64,000 nucleotides of DNA from Mycogone perniciosa (Eukaryota > Ascomycota > Sordariomycetes > Hypocreales > Hypocreaceae). This document shows positions 11,084 to 21,901 of this stretch, in pieces. The notes under the pieces are model-generated. The model was given only the letters and a program-made list of their open reading frames with translations. It was not told the DNA's origin and did no database searches. Position 1 is the first letter of the stretch; each line of letters starts with the position of its first letter. A program made the translations under genes and the position numbers. The stretch covers positions 62,001-126,000 of the forward strand of contig JAOALB010000058.1 of assembly GCA_025331125.1 (NCBI GenBank). The letters are read 5' to 3'.

Positions 11084-14000
11084 TTAACGCTTCCGCTGCT
11101 TCTTACCGCCGCGACCCTCATCATCGTTTAGACCGCTTTCCCGGTCACGCTTCTTGGCTTTCTTCTCCAGTTCATCCCAATCCTCGCCTTCGTCCTCGTC
11201 GCTATCAAATTCAGCGTCGTCCTCGTCGTCGCTGGCATTGCTGCCAAAGTCTGAATCGTCTTCACTCGACTCCGATACCTCATCCATCTCATCATCATCG
11301 ATTTCAAAGGCAGATTCCTCATCAGACTCGTCCTCGGCACCTGACTCGTCCGATTCGGACTGTAGGAAGGACCAGCCACCGTCGACGAAGAACTGATGGG
11401 TGTCGGCGTTCACCGTCTTCATGATGGTCGGCCAGTTGAGGTTGAGGGGACCTTCGCTATATGCGATGTCTGAAGAATCAAGGAAGTCCTTCACTTGATC
11501 TAGAAACTCGACGGGAATGGTGTTGATGTGGTATGGGGCTCGTGTGAAGTCCTTGAAGACAAAGACCATATCAAAGTTCTTCAAACCAAACTGAACACGT
11601 TCGAGATGGGCAATTTCAATGTCTTCAACTGTAATGACCATGAAGGGTGGTTCCACGACCTGAATCAGACAGTCCGTAGTGGGTTGGACGAAGACGTTGC
11701 TGCGGAAAGGCACACCGTTGAAACCAAGATCCCGGATGGGCATGTCGACCTCAATGTTCTCGTTGCGACCAGCCTCTGCTATCTTCTGGGCGAATCCTTG
11801 GAAGAGTCTGTCAAGCTCAGCCCGGCGACGCCTCTCTTCCTGCTCAGCCTCAAACTCATCCTCATCACCATAGCGGTACTTCCGTTTTCTGTTGCCCGTT
11901 TCATCAAACTGAATGTCAGTTGCTTCGCGGTAAAACTGTACATCCTTGGTCTTTTTCTTGTTGCCCACAATGATTGGGTCTTTCAGGTGGATGTGGATGA
12001 TGACGATCAGCTCATGCTGGCAAGGCTGGAAGAATAGGTGTTTGACGTTCGAAAACAGAATATCAACGCGGTGTTGAGCGTTGAGTGGGGATTGGTATCT
12101 GATACCATTCTGGTGAATCTCAACCTTTCCAGGGACACGCTTGCCCTCCATGGCTGGCCGGATGTAGACATTATCCAAAACGGCCGGTCGACGGTCTATT
12201 ACATGGTTAGCAAGTGAAACAATAGCATCTCTGGTTGGAGGAAAAACTCACTCCGAATCTCTATCAGCTTGTCTTGTTCCACCACATCTTCCATGTCCTT
12301 CTTCTCTTGCTCCTTCTTCACCACATCACGCTTCAGGTTCGAGATCTGAGTAGCTATCTCACTGTATCTGTCACCATCAAGCGATCTGAATGTCAGGCTG
12401 CGCACGAAATGAGCGGACGCATCCTCGAATGGTTGATCATCTTTTCGGCCAACACCCTGACCAGGGGATAAGAAGTTGATTCGCAGAAAAGCAAATTCAC
12501 CTTCGTCACTCTTGCTGGCGTTCTTGATAGTATTAATGTGGAACGGAACGGGCCGCCCCATGATGGGGAGAACAACTGTGCCGTTCTTCGAGTCCACTAC
12601 AATCTCGAGGTTCTTGATCTTCAAGGGGAACTGGTTATCCCGCTTGTAGGACTCGAAACGCTTGAACTTCTTGACTTCCCCTCCATTCTGATCACTTGTA
12701 GACTCAGAAAATCTGGCAAGGCCCTCCTTCTGCTTCTTCGCAGCGAGCGCCTTCTGATGTTCACGTCGCCTTTTATCAGCATCATCATCCACTTGGGTGG
12801 TCCGCTCAGAGCGAAGTCGGGTGCTCGTGATATTCTTAGTTGCAACAGCGCCGACCCGAGAATCTTTCTTCTCCTTTTTAGGAGTGGGTACTGCTTCCTC
12901 ATCTTTGAAGAAGAATGAGTTGGCGTCCGCGCTTGTAGGCGCCTCAGCAGTGAAAACAACAGGCTCTCCTGATGTAACCCGGATTGTGTCCGTGAGCACA
13001 AGCGAGTACACCTTGCTGCTCTTGTCTTGAGGTTGGGGATTTTCAATGTCTTGGAAACCGGTGTTGATGACAAGAGTCATACCATCCTTCAGAGTCTTTT
13101 GGTTCTTGGCGTTCAAGATGAGGGTAGGATCTCTGTTCTCTAGACCAATTCCCCAACCCACGTTCTTTAGGAAATGCTTCTCCATATCTGGCTTCTTGCT
13201 CTTGATAATGCTTAGTGCCTTCGCATAGACATCCTTGGCTGCCATGCCGTCTCGAATTTCCTTGATGATAGTGTTATGGACCATGTAAAGGAGCTTGTAG
13301 TTGCTCTCTTGAGACTTGTTGGGATCGACCAAGTACGTTCGCGCGATGGTAGAGCAGTACGACTTGTATCTGAGACCCATGGCTGCGATAATGATACCGG
13401 CATGCAAATTATCATCGTTCGGATCGCCAGCGAATCGGAGGTCGTACTTGCCACCACTCTGGATTGAGGGTCCCAGAATCCAGTCCAGCTGGGCTGGGTC
13501 GAGGTCAGAAGGCAACTTGCCCTTGCTGGGGAGCTGAACCGTCTTCCAGAAATTGTTGTCATCCAGCTTCTTATCCACCTTCTCTGCAAGCGTCGAGTGC
13601 TTGACCTTCTTCTCAGCGTCCAAAATATTGGACATTTCGTCGAGGAAGTAAGGGGTCATGAGAGCTACGCAGGCCTTGGAAGCGGATCGCATCGCTCGAA
13701 GTTCACTTTCATCCTTGATGGAGAACGCATTTGTTGACAGAGCTGATGAAATATCAACCTCCTCCACCTCCTTGCAATGTTCAGAAAACACCTTCTTCCA
13801 CTCATCGACAAAAGGTCCCTTAGACGTGTCTTTCGCGATAGTTCCGACTTTTTTCTGTATTCGATTCCAGTCAGCGATTGCGGAGGAGGGTATGGGAATG
13901 GAAAATAGCTTACCCCTGCCCCCTTGATTTTGTCAGCTACGGTGACAAACAGCTTCTCGTTTTCGGCCGCATCTTTGCCTCGGACGAGCACCTCGATGGG

Positions 14001-14422
14001 AAAACGGCCGCCTTTTAGCTGATCGAGATGTTTTGCTAAGATGGTGGTTAGATACCAATGTCTCGGAATGGCTCGGCATTCGATCGAACGTACCCTTCTT
14101 CTGCGTCGTCAGGATGTACAGCGTGTCCAGGGTGAAGAGCATCAAGGTCGTCGGGAACTCATATCCCAGAAGCCAAAACTGAGGCGCTTTATCAGTTTCC
14201 ACGTCGCCGCATAGCGGTTTTTCCAGTGCGCGGCGCGGTACTTACGTGCATTGCATTGTTCTTGTGAAATTCGGGTATCTCCTCCACCTTACCCATCATG
14301 ACGACGATGGCCGAAGCTCCACCAAAGAGCCCATCCTTGGCTCGGAGGTCATTCTTCCAGGCGGTCACGAAGTGTGAGATGCGCTCCTGGAAGAGCTTGT
14401 TGTCGATCTTGATCTCCGCCAT
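11084..14422 (-). CDS. SPT16: FACT complex subunit Spt16
   Basis: Five exons: 14422-14246, 14178-14094, 14035-13914, 13854-12252 and 12195-11084. All junctions are in frame and give 1032 residues, the usual length. FACT (Spt16 with Pob3) is the nuclear histone chaperone that loosens and rebuilds nucleosomes during transcription and replication. Seen: N-terminal aminopeptidase-like domain (residues 1 to about 440, starting MAEIKIDNKLF), a charged linker, the dimerisation and middle PH-like domains (NLEIVVDSKNG, RPAMEGKRVPGKVEIHQNG, HLKDPI, APYHINTIP), and a long Asp/Glu/Ser C-tail ending in a basic GGKKQRKR. That acidic tail binds H2A-H2B. The ATG at 14422 was chosen because it begins the conserved N-terminus; an upstream in-frame ATG only adds leader-like sequence. 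Confidence 0.97.
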
Positions 14423-15426
14423 GGTGACTGATGAGCAGATGGCGAGAGTGAAGGTAGTTGAGATGTTCGCAGGCACCGACGCGAGAGAAAAGTGCTGTCG
14501 CGTAAATGGCCAAGCTACGGCGAATGGTCACGTGACCGTACTCAACGCGTCAAGCCACGCGCCGATCAACTTGTCACATCTGCAGACTGGAAGCAAGATT
14601 GGAGTCTATCAATAACATACAAAAGAGCAATAATTAATTGTGATGGAGGGAAATATGTTGATAAAAGCCCTTGGAAAGCACATGCATAATCAGTAAACTT
14701 GAATTGTAATGGGCTGCTGGCGGGAGAGATATCATCCGTTGATCTCAGTCCTGCTACCGAGCAGATAGAAGTGTGCTCCATATTACGGAGTTTCTAGGAA
14801 TGGAACGGGTGACACATGTGCCTGCAGCCCCGTGCAGCTTGCCTAGATGCTGGAACATTTTAGCTTGGTGCTAGGACGGAAATTATTAGTCTTTTTCATG
14901 TATTGGTAGTATCATTACTCGTAGTTCGGAGTACGAAGTAGTAGTAGTACCATCTTCTAGGAGGAGATCTCAGGGAGTTGTTGGAATTCCTAGGAATTTC
15001 TATGTATCAAGTTTAATGGGAATATACACGATATCTAATACTACTAAAAAAACAGTTAATAACCCCAGAAGACGGAGCTTTGTTGATGTTTCATTCTCAA
15101 TCCGTTTCATGCAAATTTCCGGACGTCATACTCGTCATGATTCAAATGCCGGTTTTCGGCCCCGATGTGCACTGAACCTTTGATGACTCCAGTACGGAGC
15201 AGTAACCCCGCGCTGCAGCCGATCAGTTCCGGTAATTGTCCACCGCATCTCAACTAAAACGGACCCAAAAAATAGATATATAAATCACCAGAAGGTGCTT
15301 CGTGTAGTCACTTCTAGTAGAGTTATGATAGCCTTTTCCGCACCAATTCTTCGCCATAGTAAGAATAAACCTAGAACTTTTGTTTCTTTATATCGCCACC
15401 GGTTTCGTACCTCCTCGCCCACCACA
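14423..15426. other. Divergent promoter region SPT16/CMD-like gene
   Basis: About 1 kb without a gene. A TACGAAGTA element lies at 14932-14940 within a TAGTAGTAG stretch, and a TATA box lies at 15277-15284. Confidence 0.55.
15277..15284 (+). promoter_or_regulatory. TATA box upstream of CMD-like gene
   Basis: TATATAAA lies 48 bp upstream of the ATG at 15325 and 150 bp upstream of the ATG at 15427. The usual TATA-to-start spacing favours the downstream ATG but does not exclude the upstream one. Confidence 0.5.
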
Positions 15427-16119
15427 ATGAGACTCCCTTACATCCCCGACCCTCCGCCGGCGGAAAGCCCTGAGGACGCAGCCATTGTTCAGCGTATTCG
15501 AGACCGCCGCGCTCCACGTCCTCTCCAGGCTTTGGACCTGACGCTCCTGCACTCCCCCCCCGTTGCCGATGGCTGGAACTCATTCCTCGGCGCCGTGCGT
15601 ACCAAGACGTCCCTTGCCGATGACATCCGCGAGCTCGCCATCTCCCGTGTGGCCGTTGTCAACAAGGCCTGGTATGAATGGAACCACCATGCGCCGCTGG
15701 CTATCCAAGGCGGCGTGAGTGCGGCTGCTATGGATGTTGTTAAGCAGGATCAGCTGCTCGAGAAGCCGGCTGAGTTGAATGAGAAGCAGTGGGCTGTGCT
15801 GTTGTACGCGGATGAGATGACACGGAATGTACAAGTGAAGGATGAGACGTTTGCTTTGATACACCAGCTCTTTAGCGATAAAGAGGTTGTGGAAATTACG
15901 GCAACAGTGAGTCACCACCCTTCTCATCAGGCCAGCATTGTTTGCTAAGTGTTCCCGTGTTAGGTTGCTGCCTATAATTGTGTGAGCCGGTTCCTGGTTG
16001 CACTGAATGGTATGTCTAAACTCGTTTTTGCATTTTTTTTCTAAAGTACCTATTCCTAACTTTGCCGTTTAGTTGGAGAAAAGAATGGCACTGGCCCTGG
16101 CGAGCTGTCTGCTCACTAA
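15427..16119 (+). CDS. Carboxymuconolactone decarboxylase/AhpD-like protein
   Basis: Three exons, 15427-15906, 15964-16009 and 16073-16119, give 190 residues ending GTGPGELSAH. The protein has the AhpD/CMD helical fold signature: a LREL-like helix (DDIRELAISRVAVVNKAWYEWNHHAPLA), then AVLLYADEMTRNVQV, then EVVEITATVAAYNCVSRFLVALN. The CxxC redox pair of true AhpD is absent; Glu and the two His of the EWNHH segment are kept, as in the decarboxylase-like branch. Fungal members are mostly uncharacterised, so the substrate is unknown. An in-frame ATG at 15325 would add 34 residues rich in Arg/Ser with no acidic residue, resembling a mitochondrial presequence. I chose 15427, which begins the conserved MRLPYIPDP. 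Confidence 0.85.
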
Positions 16120-16602
16120 AGGTGTTCAAGCTGGGCTTGAACAGGCGATAGGAATGTTGTGCAAAGGGATAGGATAAAAGGCCTGTGCCGTGAGAACTGA
16201 GCGGATGGTGTGTGATGTGATTAAGATCCAAGTATAGAAATAAAAAAAGGGAAAGCCAGCTTTGGGGAAAGGAAATGGGGTATCCTATCTAAGAAGTGAG
16301 GGAAAGAAAGTGAAGTGACCAATAACTCCTGAGTCCCGCGTCCGTCCGTCCATCCAACCAATCCCACCACCCACCCATAACCGCGCATCGTAAAAAATAT
16401 CATACCTAATCAACTCCTTCTTTCATACCTTCATAAAAATCATTGAAGGTTCGTTTCTGGGAATGCTGTCGCTGGTGAATACTGTTAGTATAAAGATATG
16501 TTGAAGTTCGTTCATGCCATCATAAAGTCGATCGGTCATAAACGTCGCATAATGTTGGAGCCGATAGTTTATGGGAGTCGCAAGAGCCAGACCTTTGCAG
16601 AT
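16120..16602. other. Convergent intergenic region
   Basis: These 483 bp are A/T- and purine-rich 3' DNA between two stop codons. I see no gene. Confidence 0.55.
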
Positions 16603-17331
16603 TCAAGGAGAAATCTGTGAAATCTGCGCCATGGCCGCCTCAATCGAGGCATGTCGAGCCTGCATGCGAGGCGATGTCTGTAGTTCCTGCACAACTCCAG
16701 CCCAGCCACTCCTCTGCGGCACGCCAACATGTTCATTGTGGCCAATAGCCTGAGTGGTAAGCCGTCGGAGAGGCGGGCGTCTGGCCGGGTTCTCGGTAGT
16801 AAAAGTCTTCTTGGGAGCCGGCTTGGTGGGTGTCGTGAAGGCGGCACTCTTCTCCAAATCCCTTGGCATAGGTGGCGGGGGAGGGGGTTGCTTGTCGGCG
16901 ATAGAAGTGATGATTCCCAAGTACACAACCATGAAGCGCATGCGCAACAGATCCAATCTCCGTACTCGATCCTCCAGACGTGTGCGCTTCGACGCCCAGA
17001 AGAGTCTCGTGCTGGTGCGCAGCGTGCTTGTGCCCTCCTCAATGACTAGGCAGTTGAGGTCCTCGCGCAGGTCGTCGCCGATCTTCTGGATCTCCCTCAA
17101 CAGGCGATTGAGGCGGATCTTGTCCTCGAGGCGCTGGACCTTGGCGACGTCTCGATCGTAGCTTTCGTTCTCTTCGATCGAGAAGTCGACGGTGTCGATA
17201 AAGGTGGCGATCTCTTGTGGCGCAACCTTGTAGGCCATCCAGAACGAATTCGCAGTCTGTGCGATCACAGCTATCGACAGCCCAGTGGCCGTCGAGGCCA
17301 AAATTATGGCCCACCAGCCAGATTCGGCCAT
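16603..17331 (-). CDS. Hypothetical protein with one N-terminal membrane segment
   Basis: I do not recognise the family. The single exon from ATG 17331 gives 242 residues. Seen: a hydrophobic segment at about residues 7-30 (WAIILASTATGLSIAVIAQ), a charged helical region rich in Arg/Glu/Leu (about 50-140; RLEDKIRLNRLLREIQK, RLEDRVRRLDLLRMRF), a second moderately hydrophobic stretch (VVYLGIITSIA), a PPPPPP run and a disordered basic C-terminus. This suggests a membrane-anchored protein with a helical cytosolic part. The frame stays open upstream to 17688, but that part is compositionally unlike protein and probably leader. It is divergent from BUD32. Confidence 0.7.
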   Translation of the reverse strand: MAESGWWAIILASTATGLSIAVIAQTANSFWMAYKVAPQEIATFIDTVDFSIEENESYDRDVAKVQRLEDKIRLNRLLREIQKIGDDLREDLNCLVIEEGTSTLRTSTRLFWASKRTRLEDRVRRLDLLRMRFMVVYLGIITSIADKQPPPPPPMPRDLEKSAAFTTPTKPAPKKTFTTENPARRPPLRRLTTQAIGHNEHVGVPQRSGWAGVVQELQTSPRMQARHASIEAAMAQISQISP

Positions 17332-18378
17332 GATGTTGCAGTGGGCAATGCAGTGCAAAGTGTGTTGGTGTCGCCAGAGAGCAGGGTCATCGTCCAAAGA
17401 GTGTTGAGGGGGGGAAGAGGAAGTATGTAGAGGGAAGAGAGGGTTAGACCTGGCCGGAGGCACGGCGAGCGGCAAAATTGATGGCCAAGGTGAGCTTATA
17501 AGAATAGAGCCGAGAGGAGGGGCCCTTTTTCTTCCATGCCATTCTCCTGTAGGTCTGATTGGGTCGCTGCGAGGGAAACACAAGAAACTGTGTGCCATTT
17601 GTTGGCCTCGGGAAGGGCTTGAGAGCCAAAGACCGCACCGCGCAATTCTTGCGCCCAGCCCCTGTCGCCTGCGAAGCCCCCCCTGCATCCCATCAGCTAA
17701 TGGCCACTATGAGAAACATGTTGGGGGAAGCCTTTTGTAGAACCAGGCCCTTCTTAGTAAGTTAGGCTAGTCACATGGCATCCGCTGGTTGGTGGCGGTG
17801 CCAATTGCGTTGATCATCGTACAATCATGGAATCGAGCATGTGGTTTCAAATCCAAGGCGAGCCTGTGGCGACTGGCTGAGAGACTTCAGTCGGCGCAGG
17901 ACGAGGCACCAAGGTTTTTTAATGAGGCACAGAAGCAAACAGAGGCTGTAGAAAAGGTCGTCCAGGGCCGTTATGGGCTCTCGATATTACGAGACCCCCC
18001 ATCCCAACATTCACTCCCGCTAGAAATGCGACTCAGCGCGGGATCGAAAGAAGTTTGCTATTAGTAGAAGCGGGCAGCGCACGTCCAGTCAGTCCGGTGG
18101 CCTGTGGTACCAAGAAGTACAGGTCCTGCATGCGCATATGGCTCGGTACCGCCGGATATGGCATCCCAGCCAATCAAACCACCAAGGGCCCTGGCAGTAC
18201 GTACCCATTGGTCCGACCTTGCAGCGATGACTGCGTTTCCCCTCAATGACCTGCAGAGTGCATCAGCACAGCAGAAATCATCGCGGTCCGCAGTGGGTTT
18301 TTCTCGTTCTAGCCAACAAGGAAATAGTCAGAGGCTTTTGAATTTTCCCTGCTTGACAAACTGCGGCATCCACCGAAT
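17332..18378. other. Divergent promoter region unknown/BUD32
   Basis: About 1 kb without a gene. I see no TATA box or repeat that I can support. Confidence 0.5.
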
Positions 18379-19224
18379 ATGGCCGCCTCCTCACCGACCG
18401 AGTCGGCCGTGGCCGCGACGCCAACAGCAGCAACAGCAGCAACAGCAACAGATGCGGCGGCGGCTCATCAGTTCCCGCTCCCCAAGATCCTCGAGAACCC
18501 CGCGTCTACCCCGCCAACCCTCATCACACAAGGCGCCGAGGGCCGTCTCTATAAAACGACGTACTTGCTGCCCAACGTCCCCTGTGCCCTCAAATACCGG
18601 CCGCCGAAGCCATGGCGACACCCGGCTCTTGACCAGCGCCTGACGAGGCATCGCATCCTGTCAGAAGCTCGCATTCTAGCCAAGTGTCGCAGGGATGGAC
18701 TTCGTGTGCCCGCCGTTTATGCCCTCGATGAGGCTGCGGGATGGTTGATGTTGGAATGGATTCCCGGCACGCCTGTCCGTATCAACATTAACGAGCGACT
18801 CGGGAACCGAACCGAGGGTATCGAGGATGACCAGGGGCTGAAGGATCTGATGCGCAGAATAGGCACGGCAGTGGGCAACATGCACAAGATTGGCATCATC
18901 CACGGCGATTTGACGACCAGCAACATGATGCTGAGTCCCTTGCCGAGCGGCACACCCGACAGCAACCAGCCAGGTGGAAGTGGCCTTGAGGGAGAGATTG
19001 TCATCATCGACCTTGGACTTGCTAGCGGAGGTGTCCAGGATGAAGATCGAGCTGTTGATCTCTATGTTCTCGAACGCGCATTTGGCAGCACGCATCCCCG
19101 AGCCGAGTGCCTCTTTGGCGAGGTCCTGGAGGCATACAGACAGACCTTCAAACAAGCAAACATAGTCCTCAAGAAGCTGGAGGATGTCAGGATGAGAGGT
19201 CGCAAACGAAGCATGCTCGGTTAA
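18379..19224 (+). CDS. BUD32: Bud32 atypical kinase of the EKC/KEOPS complex
   Basis: Single exon, 281 residues. Bud32 is the small kinase/ATPase (human PRPK/TP53RK) that works with Kae1, Cgi121 and Pcc1 in tRNA t6A37 synthesis and is linked to telomere and transcription functions. Seen: a short ATP loop QGAEGRLYK (51-59), the lysine of CALKYRPPKPWRHPALD (Lys72), the catalytic HGDLTTSNMML (His175-Asp177, Asn182), DLGLA with metal-binding Asp211, and the basic C-terminus RMRGRKRSMLG. The family lacks most of the kinase C-lobe, and so does this protein. Residues 10-30 are an Ala/Thr-rich extension encoded by a CAG/CAA-like tract at 18420-18455. Confidence 0.95.
   Translation: MAASSPTESAVAATPTAATAATATDAAAAHQFPLPKILENPASTPPTLITQGAEGRLYKTTYLLPNVPCALKYRPPKPWRHPALDQRLTRHRILSEARILAKCRRDGLRVPAVYALDEAAGWLMLEWIPGTPVRININERLGNRTEGIEDDQGLKDLMRRIGTAVGNMHKIGIIHGDLTTSNMMLSPLPSGTPDSNQPGGSGLEGEIVIIDLGLASGGVQDEDRAVDLYVLERAFGSTHPRAECLFGEVLEAYRQTFKQANIVLKKLEDVRMRGRKRSMLG
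18420..18455 (+). repeat. (ACAGCA)n triplet tract in BUD32
   Basis: A triplet repeat read in the Ala/Thr frame. It expands the N-terminal extension of Bud32 without breaking the frame. Confidence 0.75.
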
Positions 19225-19407
19225 CATGACACTTGGTCAAGCCACTGTTCCCACAATTAAGGCTGTGATGTCCATGCATGATGCTCGCTGTTTAATAAAC
19301 AAAAGACCGTGTCGCCTCGAAATCCAAAAACAAAGAAAGAAAAAGATGGTAATCCCTGAAAGCTGAGGCAAGGCCTCTAGATCCCCCCACGCTCCTCAGC
19401 CTTCATT

Positions 19408-20384
19408 TTACTGCAGCTCCGCTCCCGCAAAGTAGCCCTTATTTTCAATTACGCCGCGATCCCTCACAAACGCCATATACCTGACCACCCACTGTGGCAC
19501 AATCTCGCCTTCCAAACCAGCGCCGTTGTTCGCGGGGTCTGCCAACACCCCAGCACCGTGCGGGCTGTGGCCAAGGAGCTCTCGTAACGTGCCACGGGGT
19601 AGGATATCGGTACTGTCCGTATGCACGTTCAATTCAATGTCTTCTTCCTCAGCGAGCTTCTTCAGTGGCCGAGGAACGTTGCAGCAATCTTGAAGGTTGA
19701 TTTGGTCGACACTTGGACGGACTGATGACCGCTCAATAAAGGCGCGAAGCTTCTCGCTGCCGAACTCGGCCACGCCTAGCCGTTTGACGACTCCTTGTTC
19801 GTGTAGGTCCTCAAAGACCTTCCACATTGCGAGCTCTTCCTCCAGGTTCCCTTGCTGGGCATTGATTCTCTCAGCCTCCTTCTCGCAACTGCCTTCGAAG
19901 GACATGCCAGGGTACGAAACAATGAGCAAATCAATGGTCTCTATCCCAAGCTCCCTGGTAACCAGGCTGAGGGCCTCACGCGCATACGCCTCGCGCTTCT
20001 CAATAGGTGTGTTCGGGAGGAGGAAAAGCTTCACTGTAATCTCATATTCGCTCGCATCTTCGCGCAAACCGGCGTTCCAGTCGATTCTTGGGATGTATAA
20101 CGTCTTGGTATCTCGATCTGTCCACGCCTCTACCGGGACTTGTAAGGCTGTCGGCGGGGTACTGGTGCCATTAGTCGTAGGTAGATGGATCGCATAGTCC
20201 AGTCGCGCTGCGGCAAAGTTGTCTCGGAGAGAGTTGACGAGTTCGAGGTTGGATCTTGAGCCGCCCGATCTTCGAATGATTGACGGGCCAGCGGACATGA
20301 CATTGCTGCGCCTAGGTTAGCGGTTGGCAGAGATACACGGATTGGTCGGAGCACAAACCCCGTAGCGAGAATGAGTTTCGTCAT
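19408..20384 (-). CDS. Glutamate-cysteine ligase modifier-like aldo-keto reductase
   Basis: Two exons, 20384-20359 and 20305-19408 (intron 20306-20358, GTTTGT...CAG), give 307 residues. The first exon encodes only MTKLILATG, and the junction makes GNVMSAGPSIIRRSGG, the N-terminus expected of this family. The body is aldo-keto-reductase-like with YIPRIDWN, IDLLIVSYPG, EDLHEQGVVKRLGVAEFGSEKL and DQINLQDCC. This matches GCLM-type proteins, the regulatory partner of the first enzyme of glutathione synthesis. I infer that role from family; the AKR catalytic tetrad is not clearly present, which fits a regulatory function. Confidence 0.85.
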
Positions 20385-21118
20385 TGTGGCTCTAAGCAAA
20401 GATACGGAGCACCAATAGATGGGGTATGAAAATGCAGATCAAGAACTTAAGAGATTTGGACTGAAAAACCTGCTGGGTAGGTACTAAAGGATGGTGGTCA
20501 GCAGCCCTCCATAAAATATATTCTCAGCCCGGGAAGGCGTCTATAAATGTGGAAGCCTATTACTAATTGCGGCAACCAGGTGGATTTGCCCGAGAGATGC
20601 AGGTGATGTGGAATATTCAACAATTATGTTGCGTGTATGCTATTTACTTGAATCTACTTATTTACCTTCAATAAACTGCCTGTGTGATTTGCGGGAAGAA
20701 TTTGGCGAGGATGACGTCTAGGAGTCATGATCGAGAACGAGGATTTCACACAACCCCGCCAAGTCCCCCTCTATCAAATGTCATTGGCGATGATGGCGAG
20801 TACAAACAGGTTGGCGCGGGGCTTCAGCGTGTCTCTGACCTGTCTCAGTGATGTTGGTCCACTGTAGGCGGTTGACAGCCGCTGTGCGCCAGGCGCCAGG
20901 CCGCAAGGGGCTGCTGTGGAGAAGCTGTTCCGCTACAGCAATTTGCTCAGGGTCTGGACCGCTTGTCCTTTGCTCGTCACCAACCAAGCTGGCAAAATTA
21001 CCCTGCTTCGGTGAAGGAGAGCAACCAAACCTCAGCATTACCATCCAACACCCCCTTGTAGCTTCGCGTCCTTCCATCACGTCCCCGAAACCCCCCTTGG
21101 TGATGTGAGGCCGTCATC
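20385..21118. other. Divergent promoter region GCLM-like/AP-1 sigma
   Basis: About 730 bp without a gene. An isolated ATACGGAGCA near-match to the 9-bp element lies near 20401. No TATA box that I can support. Confidence 0.5.
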
Positions 21119-21901
21119 ATGGCGATTCAGTACGATGACCTCTTTTGCTCCTCCCGTCCCTTGGTTGCTAACACGTCGCCTCCCCTATCAGCTACCTGAT
21201 TCTGTTGTCCCGCCAGGGCAAAGTTGTTCGTCATTCCCTCTTGTGCTGTCCATGGAGGCATCACTAACTGACTGTCGTTGTAGCGTCTTGCGAAATGGTT
21301 TACGACGCTGTCCCCCAAGGACAAGGCCAAGATCGTGAAGGATGTAACACAGCTTGTCCTCGCCCGACGAACACGCATGTGCAATTTCCTCGAGTACAAG
21401 GGTATGTGATAGTCATCGCAGCGCCTTGCACGTCGTATCGATGCCTGACCGTTCCGCAATTAGACACCAAGATTGTGTACCGACGATATGCCTCACTTTT
21501 CTTTATTGCAGGGTGCTCGTCCGAGGATAACGAGCTGATCACCCTCGAGATCATCCACCGATACGTCGAGCAGATGGACAAGTACTACGGCAACGTGTGC
21601 GAGCTGGACATTATCTTCTCTTTCACCAAGGCATACTACATTCTCGATGAGCTGCTTCTTGCAGGAGAGCTGCAGGAGAGCAGCAAGAAGAACGTTTTGC
21701 GGTGTATTGGACAGCAGGATTCGCTGGAAGATATGGAGGTGAGTGTGGTCGGTGACAATCTTGCCAGTCGCGTTTGATTCTGGTTTCCCATCGGCCCATA
21801 CGCCCTCGGCCTTGTTACGAAGACGACCGCGCTACGCTACATGATGGCTGACGCCCAATTCCCCCGAAAAGGTCGAGGACGAGGTCACCAAGCTCATGTA
21901 G
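21119..21901 (+). CDS. APS1: AP-1 clathrin adaptor sigma subunit
   Basis: Five exons, 21119-21129, 21192-21225, 21284-21401, 21464-21738 and 21872-21901, give 155 residues, the family length. Sigma is the small subunit of the AP-1 coat that sorts cargo between the trans-Golgi and endosomes. Seen: the longin-type core with MAIHYLILLSRQGKV, LAKWFTTLSPKDKAKI, CNFLEYKDTKIVYRRYASLFF, HRYVEQMDKYYGNVCELD and KAYYILDELLLAGELQESSK. The wording fits AP-1 sigma better than AP-2 sigma. The first exon is 11 nt, the second intron uses a weak GTTCGT donor (chosen because it keeps the conserved GKVRLAKW), and the last exon encodes only VEDEVTKLM. Confidence 0.93.

Noticed and set aside
11528..12037. 169-codon plus-strand frame
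   Set aside because: Antisense of the last exon of SPT16.
17332..17688. N-terminal extension of the one-TM protein to 17688
   Set aside because: The extra 119 residues are Pro/Arg/Ser-rich without pattern; the ATG at 17331 precedes the TM directly.
18420..18455. CAG-type tract as a polyglutamine
   Set aside because: The reading frame of BUD32 gives Ala/Thr, not Gln.
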